From contig JAVBYK010000509.1 of the NCBI GenBank assembly GCA_030824095.1, positions 1 through 12,469 on the forward strand: 12,469 nucleotides of DNA, given 5' to 3'. The notes beneath the pieces were generated by a model that worked only from the letters and a program-made list of their open reading frames with translations, did no database searches and was not told where the DNA came from. Made by a program: the position numbers and the translations under genes. Within the stretch, counting starts at the first letter, position 1. Every line of letters begins with the position of its first letter. This stretch comes from a bacterium. GTDB lineage: Bacteria; Pseudomonadota; Gammaproteobacteria; Burkholderiales; Burkholderiaceae_C. Shown here in pieces: positions 1 to 6,297 of this stretch.

Positions 1-84
1 GGTGGCAAGAAGCTGATGGACATCCGCAAGGTGAACTACGTCACGCTGGGCGGCGACAACGCCGGAGAGCACCTGCTGATGTGA
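1..84 (+). CDS. 3' end of an unidentified gene (partial, 5' end outside window)
   Basis: Frame 1 is open from the first base and stops at TGA 82-84, giving 27 residues that end in HLLM. Nearly every codon ends in G or C, as in the real genes nearby, and frame 2 stops within 15 bases, so this is probably a true gene tail. The residues contain no motif I recognise. They do not look like the CuA-domain end expected of a NosZ protein. The gene lies 95 bp upstream of the cytochrome gene on the same strand and could be co-transcribed with it. Function is unknown, and the call that it is coding is moderately confident. Confidence 0.55.
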   Translation, partial: GGKKLMDIRKVNYVTLGGDNAGEHLLM

Positions 85-179
85 GGATGACGGCAGAAAC
101 TTATCCTTGATCAAGGCGCCATTCCATGTGCCGGGGCAGAATGAAAAACCGAATCGAATGAACGGTGGGTCCCGGACAC
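85..179 (+). other. 95-bp intergenic gap, possible regulatory region before the cytochrome gene
   Basis: This is the largest gene-free stretch in the window. It is less GC-rich than its flanks. It contains the 12-bp perfect palindrome CCTTGATCAAGG (105-116), part of which forms one exact FNR/Dnr-type half site, ATCAA (110-114). No clear -35/-10 pair and no terminator hairpin with a T-run could be found by eye. A short frame, ATG at 141 to TGA, encodes only six residues and is not called a gene. Confidence 0.4.
101..114. promoter_or_regulatory. weak candidate FNR/Dnr-like site (one good half)
   Basis: The bases TTATC-CTTG-ATCAA have the spacing of the FNR/CRP-type consensus TTGAT-N4-ATCAA. 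The right half is exact and the left half matches at only two of five positions. Denitrification genes are often controlled by FNR, Dnr or Nnr proteins, which makes the position before a cytochrome gene attractive. A half site occurs often by chance, so this is a lead only. The overlapping palindrome CCTTGATCAAGG could instead bind another dimeric regulator. Confidence 0.22.
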
Positions 180-842
180 ATGATGAACAAACTGCTGATT
201 TCTGTATTCTTTTTCTGTGCTGCAGCGTCGCCGGTGGGCGCGCAAAATCTGGAACGCGGCAAGGAAATCAACGCAACCTGTGCGGGCTGCCACGGCGAAT
301 TTGGCCAGGGCGGCAAGCGTGGCGAATACCCCCGCATCGGTGGCCAGCGTGCCGCCCACATTGCGGACCAGCTTAAGTCTTTCCGCGCCCGTACGCGCAT
401 CAACCTGCCCATGTTCCCGTACACCCAGGAACGTGAAATGTCGGATCAGGATGCCGAGGACGTGGCGGCCTACCTGGCGGGCATCGAGTTGCCAACCCAA
501 TGGCCGGAGTTCAAGCCGGATGATGACGCGCTGACCCGCCTGACAGCGGTGGAAAAGGTCATGATCATTCCGCGGGCACCGGGAGACCTGGACAACGGTG
601 GCAAGATTTATCGCAAGGAATGTGCCGCCTGCCACGGCAAGGACGGCATGGGCCGCGGCAAGTTTCCCCGACTGGTCGGGCAGTACAGCAACTACCTGAT
701 GAAGCAGATGAACGCCTTTGTCAAAGGCGAGCGCTCACACGATGAAGTGGAAATGCGCGGCATTTTGAATACGCTGAAGGCCTCGGACCTGCAAGACGTG
801 CTGGCGTATCTGACGCTGATCCAGACGGAGCAACCGCAATGA
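180..842 (+). CDS. periplasmic di-haem cytochrome c, c4-like
   Basis: This 220-residue protein begins with a signal peptide (about residues 1-21, cleavage after VGA) and has two class I cytochrome c domains. Haem-binding motifs are CAGCH at 34-38 and CAACH at 148-152. Likely sixth ligands are Met78 (NLPMF) and Met192 (VEMRG). The MSDQDAEDVAAYLAG stretch closing the first domain is typical of the cytochrome c4 family, which carries electrons in the periplasm. Start choice: tandem ATG codons at 180 and 183 lie after a GGTGGG stretch, and either could be used. An upstream in-frame GTG at 165 would place charged and Gly/Pro residues before the signal peptide. The stop overlaps the next ATG by 4 bp. 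Next to a NosG/NosH operon it could play the role of NosC1/NosC2 in feeding N2O reductase, but that is inferred from context only. Confidence 0.93.
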   Translation: MMNKLLISVFFFCAAASPVGAQNLERGKEINATCAGCHGEFGQGGKRGEYPRIGGQRAAHIADQLKSFRARTRINLPMFPYTQEREMSDQDAEDVAAYLAGIELPTQWPEFKPDDDALTRLTAVEKVMIIPRAPGDLDNGGKIYRKECAACHGKDGMGRGKFPRLVGQYSNYLMKQMNAFVKGERSHDEVEMRGILNTLKASDLQDVLAYLTLIQTEQPQ

Positions 843-1360
843 CGCCAGTCATCACCTGTCTCAGAACCTGGGCTGTCGCGCTGTTGCTGCCCCTGGTGTC
901 GCTGGCAGCCTTGGCGCAAGCACCAGTGGCAGCGGATAGCGGCCCGGTCAGCCTGAACGAGGCCCCCATCCATGACGCCGCACGCATGGGAACACGCAGC
1001 GATGTGGAGCGCCTGCTCCGGGAAACGCCCCAGGCGCGCGACATTCGCACCCCGCTGGGAGCCAGCCCCCTGCACTACGCCGCCATGAACACGGATAGCG
1101 GTCCGCTCAAGGCCCTGCTGGCTGCCGGAGCCAACCCCAATGCCCGCGACAGTGAGGGGCGAACCCCATTGCACATGGCAGCATTCAGCATCCGCAAGGC
1201 CAACGCCATGTTGCTGCTGCAGGCTGGTGCCGACCCCCTGATCAAAACCAACGCAGGTCGCGACGTGTTGAGTCTGGCGCGCAAAGTCCGCGCGGACGAA
1301 CTGGCAGGCGAAATTTCCCTGTGGATGCTCAAGGGCTGCAAACCCGGGAAGGCCTGCTGA
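839..1360 (+). CDS. secreted ankyrin-repeat protein
   Basis: This 173-residue protein starts with an ATG that overlaps the cytochrome stop (ATGA). Residues 1 to about 27 form a signal peptide (hydrophobic core VALLLPLVSLAALA, cleavage near AQA). About three ankyrin repeats follow, near residues 41-72, 73-106 and 107-139, recognisable from SPLHYAA, TPLHMAA and the LLxAGAxPN-type turns. A further degenerate repeat follows. Ankyrin repeats mediate protein-protein contacts. Small periplasmic ankyrin proteins are known in proteobacteria, for example AnkB near a periplasmic catalase in Pseudomonas. The C-terminus has two cysteines (167 and the final residue 173), which could form a disulfide or bind metal. 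The gene is tightly coupled to both neighbours, so a role with the cytochrome or in N2O reductase assembly is plausible but not shown. Confidence 0.88.
   Translation: MTPVITCLRTWAVALLLPLVSLAALAQAPVAADSGPVSLNEAPIHDAARMGTRSDVERLLRETPQARDIRTPLGASPLHYAAMNTDSGPLKALLAAGANPNARDSEGRTPLHMAAFSIRKANAMLLLQAGADPLIKTNAGRDVLSLARKVRADELAGEISLWMLKGCKPGKAC
1346..1352 (+). promoter_or_regulatory. ribosome binding site that fixes the DUF411 start
   Basis: GGGAAGG ends 7 bases before ATG 1360 and supports that start over the in-frame GTG at 1321, which lies further inside the ankyrin gene. Confidence 0.6.
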
Positions 1361-1872
1361 TGCGCGGCTACTTGCGTTCCGGTGCGTTGCTGCTGGGTCT
1401 GCTGATGCAAGCTGCACAGGCGCAGGATTCTGCACCACTGCCTCCCGTGGTGGTCTATGCGCCCAGTCCCTGCCTGGCGTGTATCGATTGGGCCGACCAT
1501 TTGCGGCAGAACGGATTTGTCGTGACGATGGAAGAGAAACCACTGGCGGAGATGCCAAAGATCAAGCGCTGGCTCAACGTGCCCTCGCAGCTGGAATCGG
1601 TGCACACGGCACGCGTGAACGGCTATTTCATTGAGGGCCACGTACCTGCCGAGGATATTTTGTTGCTGCTCAAGGAGAAGCCCCGGGCACGCGGCCTGGC
1701 AGTGCCAGGACTACCGGGTGGCGCGCCGGGTCGAGAAAGCTACAACCCGATCTGCGACACCGCCTGCACGATCCTGGACACCGGAACACAGCCCCGGGAA
1801 ATTCGCCGCGAGGCTTTCAACACCCTGCTGGTGGGCAAAGACGGCCGCACCAGTGTGTACGCACGCCACTAA
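1360..1872 (+). CDS. secreted DUF411-family protein with altered cysteine motif
   Basis: This 170-residue protein has a signal peptide (about 1-22, AQA-QDS) followed by a DUF411 domain. The match rests on the YAPSPCLAC-WADHLRQNGF opening, the HT-RVNGYFIEGHVPAEDI centre, the RGLAVPGLPGGAPG segment and the GKDGRTSVYARH end. DUF411 proteins are small, often secreted, and often found in copper or metal loci, but the activity is not well defined. From memory the family usually opens with C-G-C-C. Here it is C38-L-A-C41, so the middle cysteine is lost. The usual cysteine in the S-C-H-T motif is also replaced (SVHT). An apparent insert near residues 126-152 adds Cys132 and Cys136. The start ATG 1360 shares one base with the ankyrin stop. 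The gene is last in its plus-strand set and ends 17 bp from the convergent oxidoreductase gene. Confidence 0.85.
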   Translation: MRGYLRSGALLLGLLMQAAQAQDSAPLPPVVVYAPSPCLACIDWADHLRQNGFVVTMEEKPLAEMPKIKRWLNVPSQLESVHTARVNGYFIEGHVPAEDILLLLKEKPRARGLAVPGLPGGAPGRESYNPICDTACTILDTGTQPREIRREAFNTLLVGKDGRTSVYARH

Positions 1873-1889
1873 CGCGGGTGGATGGTGGG
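1873..1889. other. 17-bp gap between convergent operons, no terminator seen
   Basis: The two gene sets meet end to end with only a G-rich 17 bases between stops. No hairpin plus T-run is present in it, so any terminator must lie inside the coding ends, or the transcripts read into each other. Confidence 0.5.
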
Positions 1890-3179
1890 TTACTTGGGCG
1901 TGGCACCAAAGGCCCCGGTGTAGAGGCCCATTCCCCACTGCAAGTCTTCATCGCGCGGCTGGGGATTGTCGTGCTGGGTTACAGCCTGTGTGATGACGCC
2001 ATCACCCCGCATGCGGTACTGGGCGTCCATGCGCAACTGCTCTGGTGGCTCGGCATCCAGCCAGACATGGCAAATGCTGTGGGGCAGCTGAACCGGCAAC
2101 TCCTGCGCACGCGTGCTGCGTGCCGCAATCTGCTGTGCGGCTATGGCGCCCAGACGGACCGCCATATGCGCGGTCTTCGGATAGTGACCAAACAGGGGCG
2201 ACACAGTGCCCACCAGATCACCCGCCAGATACACACGGTCATCCAGGGGGGAACACAAACGCACAGGGTCCACACGGGCCCACGGCACAGTCTGGCCCTG
2301 CTTGTCCCGTTCCAGCAGGCCTGCACGCTCCACCAACGGGCAGGCTCCCATCGGGGGCAGCAACAGGGCATGGTCAAAGCGCAGATCGTCATCATCGGTC
2401 AGCACCCGCCGCCCATGCGGGTCCACCGAGCGAATCACCGAGTAGGGGCGATGCTCGATGTGGTCCGGGTAGCGATCCGCAAACAGGCGGGTAAATCGTG
2501 GCAAACCGCCGCCGGCATCCAAAACAATCAGCTTGCCCTTGATGCGCCGGGTCTTGAGCCACCAGGCCAGCATCATGGCGCGTTCGTACGGCGCAGGCGG
2601 ACAACGGTAGGGTGACGCGGGAATGGTCATGACCAGCGTGCCACCACCAAAGCCGGCCAGGCCCTGTTTGAGTCGATCCAGTTCGTCGGCCACAAAGCCA
2701 GCCGGGAAGTTTTCGCGCGCGACTCTGCCGGCTTGCAAGTCCCCACCAAACCACGCACCGTAGTCGTAGCTCAGACCCGTAGCAATCAACAACCAGTCAT
2801 ACTCCAGCGCCCCCTTGGAGGTATGCACGCGGCGCTGCGCCCGATCCACCTGCAGCACTTCGGCGGCGAGGAATCGATAGCCGACCTGACCAGCCAGGAC
2901 CGCGCGGTCCAGACGGGGCATGCGCTCCGGCGTCCGGTCCACCAACCAGGTGTTGCTCAAGGGCAGCGACCGCAGTATGGGCTCCCGGTCTATCACCAGT
3001 ACATCCAGGTCCGGTGCTAGCTGGCGCAACTCCCGGGCCGCACTCAGACCGGCCCAGGCACCCCCGATGATGATCACTCTCTCTGTTGCTCCCTCGGCGG
3101 TGGCGGGAACTGGCGCCAAAGCGGCCACCACGCCAGGCAACGCACCACCAACCAGATGCAGGAAGCTACGCCGCCTCAT
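1890..3179 (-). CDS. exported FccB-like FAD-dependent oxidoreductase
   Basis: This 429-residue protein starts with a twin-arginine-like signal (RRRSFLHLVGG, cleavage near ATA at about 26-28). A dinucleotide-fold FAD site, IIGGAWAGLSAA (about 37-48), follows. The stretch TIPASPYRCPPAPYERA (185-201, Cys193) and the later YLAGDLVG FAD segment (317-324) are typical of the flavin subunit of flavocytochrome c sulfide dehydrogenase. Compared with FccB as I remember it, the cysteine that binds FAD covalently (before Y-L-S-N) is Leu73 here. The redox cysteine after G-D-A is also absent from G-D-L-V. Cysteines remain at 193, 280, 309 and 370. Sulfide is therefore not a safe substrate call. The ATG overlaps the SCO stop by 4 bp and this is the last gene of the long operon. 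It may move electrons to or from a periplasmic cytochrome. Confidence 0.85.
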   Translation of the reverse strand: MRRRSFLHLVGGALPGVVAALAPVPATAEGATERVIIIGGAWAGLSAARELRQLAPDLDVLVIDREPILRSLPLSNTWLVDRTPERMPRLDRAVLAGQVGYRFLAAEVLQVDRAQRRVHTSKGALEYDWLLIATGLSYDYGAWFGGDLQAGRVARENFPAGFVADELDRLKQGLAGFGGGTLVMTIPASPYRCPPAPYERAMMLAWWLKTRRIKGKLIVLDAGGGLPRFTRLFADRYPDHIEHRPYSVIRSVDPHGRRVLTDDDDLRFDHALLLPPMGACPLVERAGLLERDKQGQTVPWARVDPVRLCSPLDDRVYLAGDLVGTVSPLFGHYPKTAHMAVRLGAIAAQQIAARSTRAQELPVQLPHSICHVWLDAEPPEQLRMDAQYRMRGDGVITQAVTQHDNPQPRDEDLQWGMGLYTGAFGATPK

Positions 3180-3808
3180 TTTCCGGTACTGTTCAACCAG
3201 AATTGGATGGGCGCCACCATGTCTGCAACCGGGGTGCCATAACCAAACTTGCGCAGCAGCACGCCATCGGGCCCGAGCAAAAACATACCGGTCGAATGGT
3301 CCATGGTGTAGGCATCCGGGTGCGCGCCGGTCTCCTGGACCTTCTGGAATTGAACCTTGAAACTGTCCGTTGCGCGCCGCACCAGATCATCCGACCCGGT
3401 CAGCCCCAGAATGCGCGAATCAAATGCCAGGGTGTACGCACCCAATACCTGAGCCGTGTCGCGCTGGGGGTCCACGGTGATGAAGATGGGCTGGACAAAG
3501 TGTGCCCTGTCACCCAGCGCTGTCAGCACATGCGTCATTTCCAGCAGCGTGGTGGGGCACACATCCGGGCAGGACGTAAATCCGAAAGCGACCAATTGCA
3601 GGCGGCCCCGAAAGTCTTCGGAGGTAATGGCCCGCCCCCCCGGACTCATGAGCAGGTAGCGGGGGGAGAACGCGCTCGCGAAGGTCGGAGCAGCTGCGGG
3701 TAGATCCGCAACTGAGGGTACTGTCTGCCCCCAAGCCGGTGCCATGGACATCAGCGCAGCCATCAAAATGCTGTAAGGCAAGCGCCCTCGCACGCTCAGT
3801 GTCTGCAT
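3176..3808 (-). CDS. SCO1/SenC-family copper chaperone
   Basis: This 210-residue protein has an N-terminal signal peptide or anchor (about 1-27, ending APAWG). A thioredoxin-fold SCO domain follows, with the copper site Cys80-PDV-Cys84 in FTSCPDVCPTT and the distant His171 (MDHSTG). FITVDPQRDT (109-118) is also typical of the family. SCO proteins deliver copper to, or reduce, CuA centres, classically in cytochrome c oxidase subunit II. NosZ also has a CuA domain, so a role in its maturation is a reasonable inference here. The start ATG 3808 lies one base after the stop of the small secreted gene and gives a clean signal peptide, whereas a longer reading adds 25 residues before it. The stop overlaps the FAD oxidoreductase start (ATGA). 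Confidence 0.93.
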   Translation of the reverse strand: MQTLSVRGRLPYSILMAALMSMAPAWGQTVPSVADLPAAAPTFASAFSPRYLLMSPGGRAITSEDFRGRLQLVAFGFTSCPDVCPTTLLEMTHVLTALGDRAHFVQPIFITVDPQRDTAQVLGAYTLAFDSRILGLTGSDDLVRRATDSFKVQFQKVQETGAHPDAYTMDHSTGMFLLGPDGVLLRKFGYGTPVADMVAPIQFWLNSTGK

Positions 3809-3809
3809 G

Positions 3810-4175
3810 TCACGGTGTTCCAGTCGGTGCTGCGGGCAAGGCTTCCTGCAGGCGCTTTGCCAGCGCATCCAGCTTTCCGGCAAAGGTCACGGAATCCGGA
3901 CAAGCCGACGTGCCGCGGACCTGGGTCAGATAGCTGCTGTTGGTGGACTCTTCAAAGAGGTTGCCATAGCGGGGGGTTTTCGGCGCGTGCGCCAGCATGA
4001 GCTTCTTGGCCTTTGCGACAGTTGCCATGTCCTGGCAGGCCAGGGCCTGCCCATTGATCTGTGCCAGCTCACCCACTGCGGCCAGACCCGCATCGGAATC
4101 GGCCGCAAGGGCGGGTGCCTGGAATGCAAGATGCACCAAAGCCAGGGCGAGCACGGAGGGGAAACGCAATTGCAT
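3810..4175 (-). CDS. small secreted protein of unknown function
   Basis: This 121-residue product has a clear signal peptide (residues 1-24, cleavage after ALA) and a mature part of about 97 residues. I do not recognise the family. The mature protein is mostly helix-prone and has exactly two cysteines, Cys47 (ALACQD) and Cys92 (SACPDS), which could form one disulfide. A lysine-rich turn (KAKK) and a YGNLFEESTNSSYL segment lie between them. It has no haem motif and no copper motif of known type. ATG 4175 is preceded at 8 bases by AAGGA (4184-4188), which supports this start over a GTG at 4220. It sits between nosD and SCO in the same operon, so a periplasmic assembly or partner role is possible, but nothing in the sequence shows it. 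Confidence 0.8.
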   Translation of the reverse strand: MQLRFPSVLALALVHLAFQAPALAADSDAGLAAVGELAQINGQALACQDMATVAKAKKLMLAHAPKTPRYGNLFEESTNSSYLTQVRGTSACPDSVTFAGKLDALAKRLQEALPAAPTGTP

Positions 4176-4219
4176 GGAAGTCTTCCTTGAAGTCGAGAGA
4201 TTGCAAATAAAAGGCCGCA

Positions 4220-5440
4220 CTACCGCATACGGGGTTGCGGGTCGCGCAGCAGACGGTGGGGTGAGGAAAATGGCGCCAGGCGCTCCAGAAAATCCAACAT
4301 CTCCAGCGCCGGTGAGTTGCGGAAAAAGGTGGCCATGGGGGTCTCCATCCAGATGCGATCGGCAAACAGGTACAACTCATGGGCCGTGTCGCCAACGCCA
4401 TCACGGTTGCGATCAAAACCCTGGTACTCATCCCAGTGGTTATCGCGCCAAATGTTGGCACTGCCCACACCCGGAGCGCTAACGGCAACCGTCGTCAGGT
4501 TGCGCTCAAAGCGATTGTCCATGAACTGGTGGCCGCCGGTCTCCCCATAGAAAGCCAGTCCAACGATGTTGTGCGCGAACTGATTGCCCCTGACAACCAG
4601 AGCGTTGCGCGCATCGAGCGATGCATCCGCTTTCAGGCCTACGGCACAGTGCAGAATCTGGTTATTCTCCACGACCGATTGCGGACTTTCCTTGATCATG
4701 ATGCCAGCCCCTCCGTCGGTCAGGGCGTGCGCGATGTGATTGCCACGCAGTGTCAGGCCCGGCGAGTAGAGACCCACGATGCCGGTTCCCGTATGCGTCA
4801 GGTGGTTGTTCTCGATATGCAGGCGAGGGGAAAAAATCAGATGCATCCCGTAGCGGCCATCGGAAAAATGGTTTCCGGTGAAGCGGTTATCGGGCGAGTT
4901 GGTAACAGTGAGATCGCGTGCGCGGGTGAAACGGTTGTCTTCAATCCGGTTATTGCGGCTGTTCCACATACGCAGTGCATCACCCCGCAGGCCGACGCTC
5001 AGGAGTTTCCCGGTCACCCGGTTGCCCTTGATCAGGGTGCGATTGACGCCTTTAAGATGCAGTCCAAACAGAACGTCGTCGAAGTCGTTGTCCTCCACGC
5101 GGTGCCCATCCCCCTGCAATAGCAAGCCTGCATCCACGCGATCATGGGAATCACCACTGCCCCGCAGGCGCAAACCGCGTAGCGTCACGCCATCGGCTTC
5201 CACGCTGAGCACGGTTCCGCGCCCATCCCCCTGGATCACCGCACGATGGTCACCGTCGATCACCATGGTGTGGCGAATGGTCGCAGGCCCCTGATACACA
5301 CCTGGCGCCAACCGCAGGGTTCCGCCTTTGGGAGTTGCGTCCAACAAAGGCTGCAGGGCCTGTGTGGCCGCGCATAAAGCTGGCGCGCTCAGCGCCAACC
5401 ACAGGAATACTGAAGACAAGCCCACGCGGCGCACGGTCAC
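4220..5440 (-). CDS. nosD: NosD, periplasmic parallel beta-helix N2O reductase maturation protein
   Basis: This protein of about 406 residues has a signal peptide (1-24, ending ALCA). A long run of right-handed beta-helix rungs follows, with the recurring pattern of V-x-x-N-x-F/I and short N-R-I/D-N-R-F turns (for example NNRIEDNRFTRA and DNRFTGNHF), as in NosD and other carbohydrate-binding/CASH proteins. NosD works with the NosF/NosY ABC complex to build the Cu-S (CuZ) centre of N2O reductase. The C-terminal part (IWMETPMATFFRNSPALEML) resembles NosD ends I know. The start is GTG 5440, which overlaps the transporter stop as GTGA. A second GTG at 5434 is possible. The frame stays open to 5737, but that upstream part is antiparallel shadow of the transporter gene. 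The gene is separated from nosF and nosY by four other genes. Confidence 0.93.
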   Translation of the reverse strand: MTVRRVGLSSVFLWLALSAPALCAATQALQPLLDATPKGGTLRLAPGVYQGPATIRHTMVIDGDHRAVIQGDGRGTVLSVEADGVTLRGLRLRGSGDSHDRVDAGLLLQGDGHRVEDNDFDDVLFGLHLKGVNRTLIKGNRVTGKLLSVGLRGDALRMWNSRNNRIEDNRFTRARDLTVTNSPDNRFTGNHFSDGRYGMHLIFSPRLHIENNHLTHTGTGIVGLYSPGLTLRGNHIAHALTDGGAGIMIKESPQSVVENNQILHCAVGLKADASLDARNALVVRGNQFAHNIVGLAFYGETGGHQFMDNRFERNLTTVAVSAPGVGSANIWRDNHWDEYQGFDRNRDGVGDTAHELYLFADRIWMETPMATFFRNSPALEMLDFLERLAPFSSPHRLLRDPQPRMR

Positions 5441-6297
5441 AGCTTCTTTGTCTTGCGCATCAGCACAACAAATGCCAACGCGCCTGCATTCATCAGCAAT
5501 GCGTACACCACGCTGGGTGCACTCATGGCAGGCGCAGCCAACCAATGCAGACAGACATAAATTCCGAGCGCCGAATTCTGAAGACCGCACTCGGTCACCA
5601 CCGCAATACGGTCTGTTCGGGCGATACGCGCTTGCACTGCCAGCGCATATGCTGCACCCAGAATCAGCACATTGAGAGCCAGCGTCGCCGGTCCCAGGCG
5701 GGGCAGATGTTCGAACAGGACCAGGCGTTGATCCCAAAAGGTCGCCAAAACAATGAGAACGAATAGTGCAGTCGCAATGCGCCCGCCGATCTTTTCAAAC
5801 CGCCCCACTCGCAGGGGAAACCGCCAGCGCAAGCCCATGCCGGCCAGCACCGGGAGAGTCGTCAGGATGAAGATGCCGCGCACCATGGAAGCCAGGGGCA
5901 GTTGCACTGCAAGTTGGTTTCCCATGAAGTATTGGAAGGACAGCCCTACAACGAGCGGCAAGGTCAGAACCGAGGCCAGACTCGTCACGGCTGTCAGCGT
6001 AATGGACAAGGCCGTGTCACCCCGCGCCAAATGGGTCAACAAACCGGAACTCACCCCCCCCGGACAGGCCACTAACACCATCAAACCCACGGCCATGGCG
6101 GGGTCCAGTCCACTGATGCTGGCAATGAGGAACCCTGCTAGCGGAACCAGAAGCAGTTGACCGATCAGTCCGACCACCACAGCCCTGGGCCGCCGTGCAA
6201 CCTGACGAAAGTCGTTGAGCACCAGGGTCGTCCCGAGGTAAAACATGATGAATGCCAACGCCAGGGGCAAAAGCGCTTGCACCACATCGACTCTCAC
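5437..6297 (-). CDS. BASS-family (SBF domain) organic anion transporter
   Basis: This 286-residue membrane protein has about 8-10 hydrophobic segments. Family motifs are ACPGGVSSGLLTHLARGD (about 77-94), the following ALSITLTAVTSLAS, and ECGLQNSALG (236-245) with Glu236, Gln240 and Asn241 matching the cation-binding E-x3-Q-N site of bile-acid:sodium symporter homologues. Known members move bile acids, pantoate, pyruvate or other carboxylates with sodium. The substrate here is not determined. The start is GTG 6297, which overlaps the menA stop (GTGA) and has a good ribosome site 7 bases upstream. It lies between menA and nosD. Because MenA's substrate is an aromatic carboxylate, uptake of a naphthoate precursor is one idea (inference only). 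Confidence 0.88.
   Translation of the reverse strand: MRVDVVQALLPLALAFIMFYLGTTLVLNDFRQVARRPRAVVVGLIGQLLLVPLAGFLIASISGLDPAMAVGLMVLVACPGGVSSGLLTHLARGDTALSITLTAVTSLASVLTLPLVVGLSFQYFMGNQLAVQLPLASMVRGIFILTTLPVLAGMGLRWRFPLRVGRFEKIGGRIATALFVLIVLATFWDQRLVLFEHLPRLGPATLALNVLILGAAYALAVQARIARTDRIAVVTECGLQNSALGIYVCLHWLAAPAMSAPSVVYALLMNAGALAFVVLMRKTKKL

Noticed and set aside
1..84. Left-edge tail as the end of nosZ
   Set aside because: The residues lack anything like the CuA-domain end of NosZ, so I left it unidentified.
692..1558. 288-codon minus-strand open frame
   Set aside because: It is opposite the cytochrome, ankyrin and DUF411 genes, which overlap each other tightly and have signal peptides and motifs.
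1878..2615. 245-codon plus-strand open frame
   Set aside because: It lies wholly opposite the well-supported FAD oxidoreductase gene, its protein has no family motif or signal, and long shadow frames are common in high-GC DNA.
1890..3179. Naming the FAD enzyme a sulfide dehydrogenase
   Set aside because: Two cysteines important in FccB seem to be missing, so only the wider family is supported.
4176..4186. GGAAGTCTTCC palindrome before the small secreted gene
   Set aside because: It overlaps the ribosome-site region, is short, and is likely to occur by chance.
4379..5122. 247-codon plus-strand open frame
   Set aside because: It is antisense to the nosD beta-helix repeats, and the minus-strand protein has clear family features while this one has none.
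5441..5737. Upstream extension of the nosD frame
   Set aside because: It is opened only by the shadow of the transporter gene. The signal peptide and GTGA overlap place the true start at 5440.
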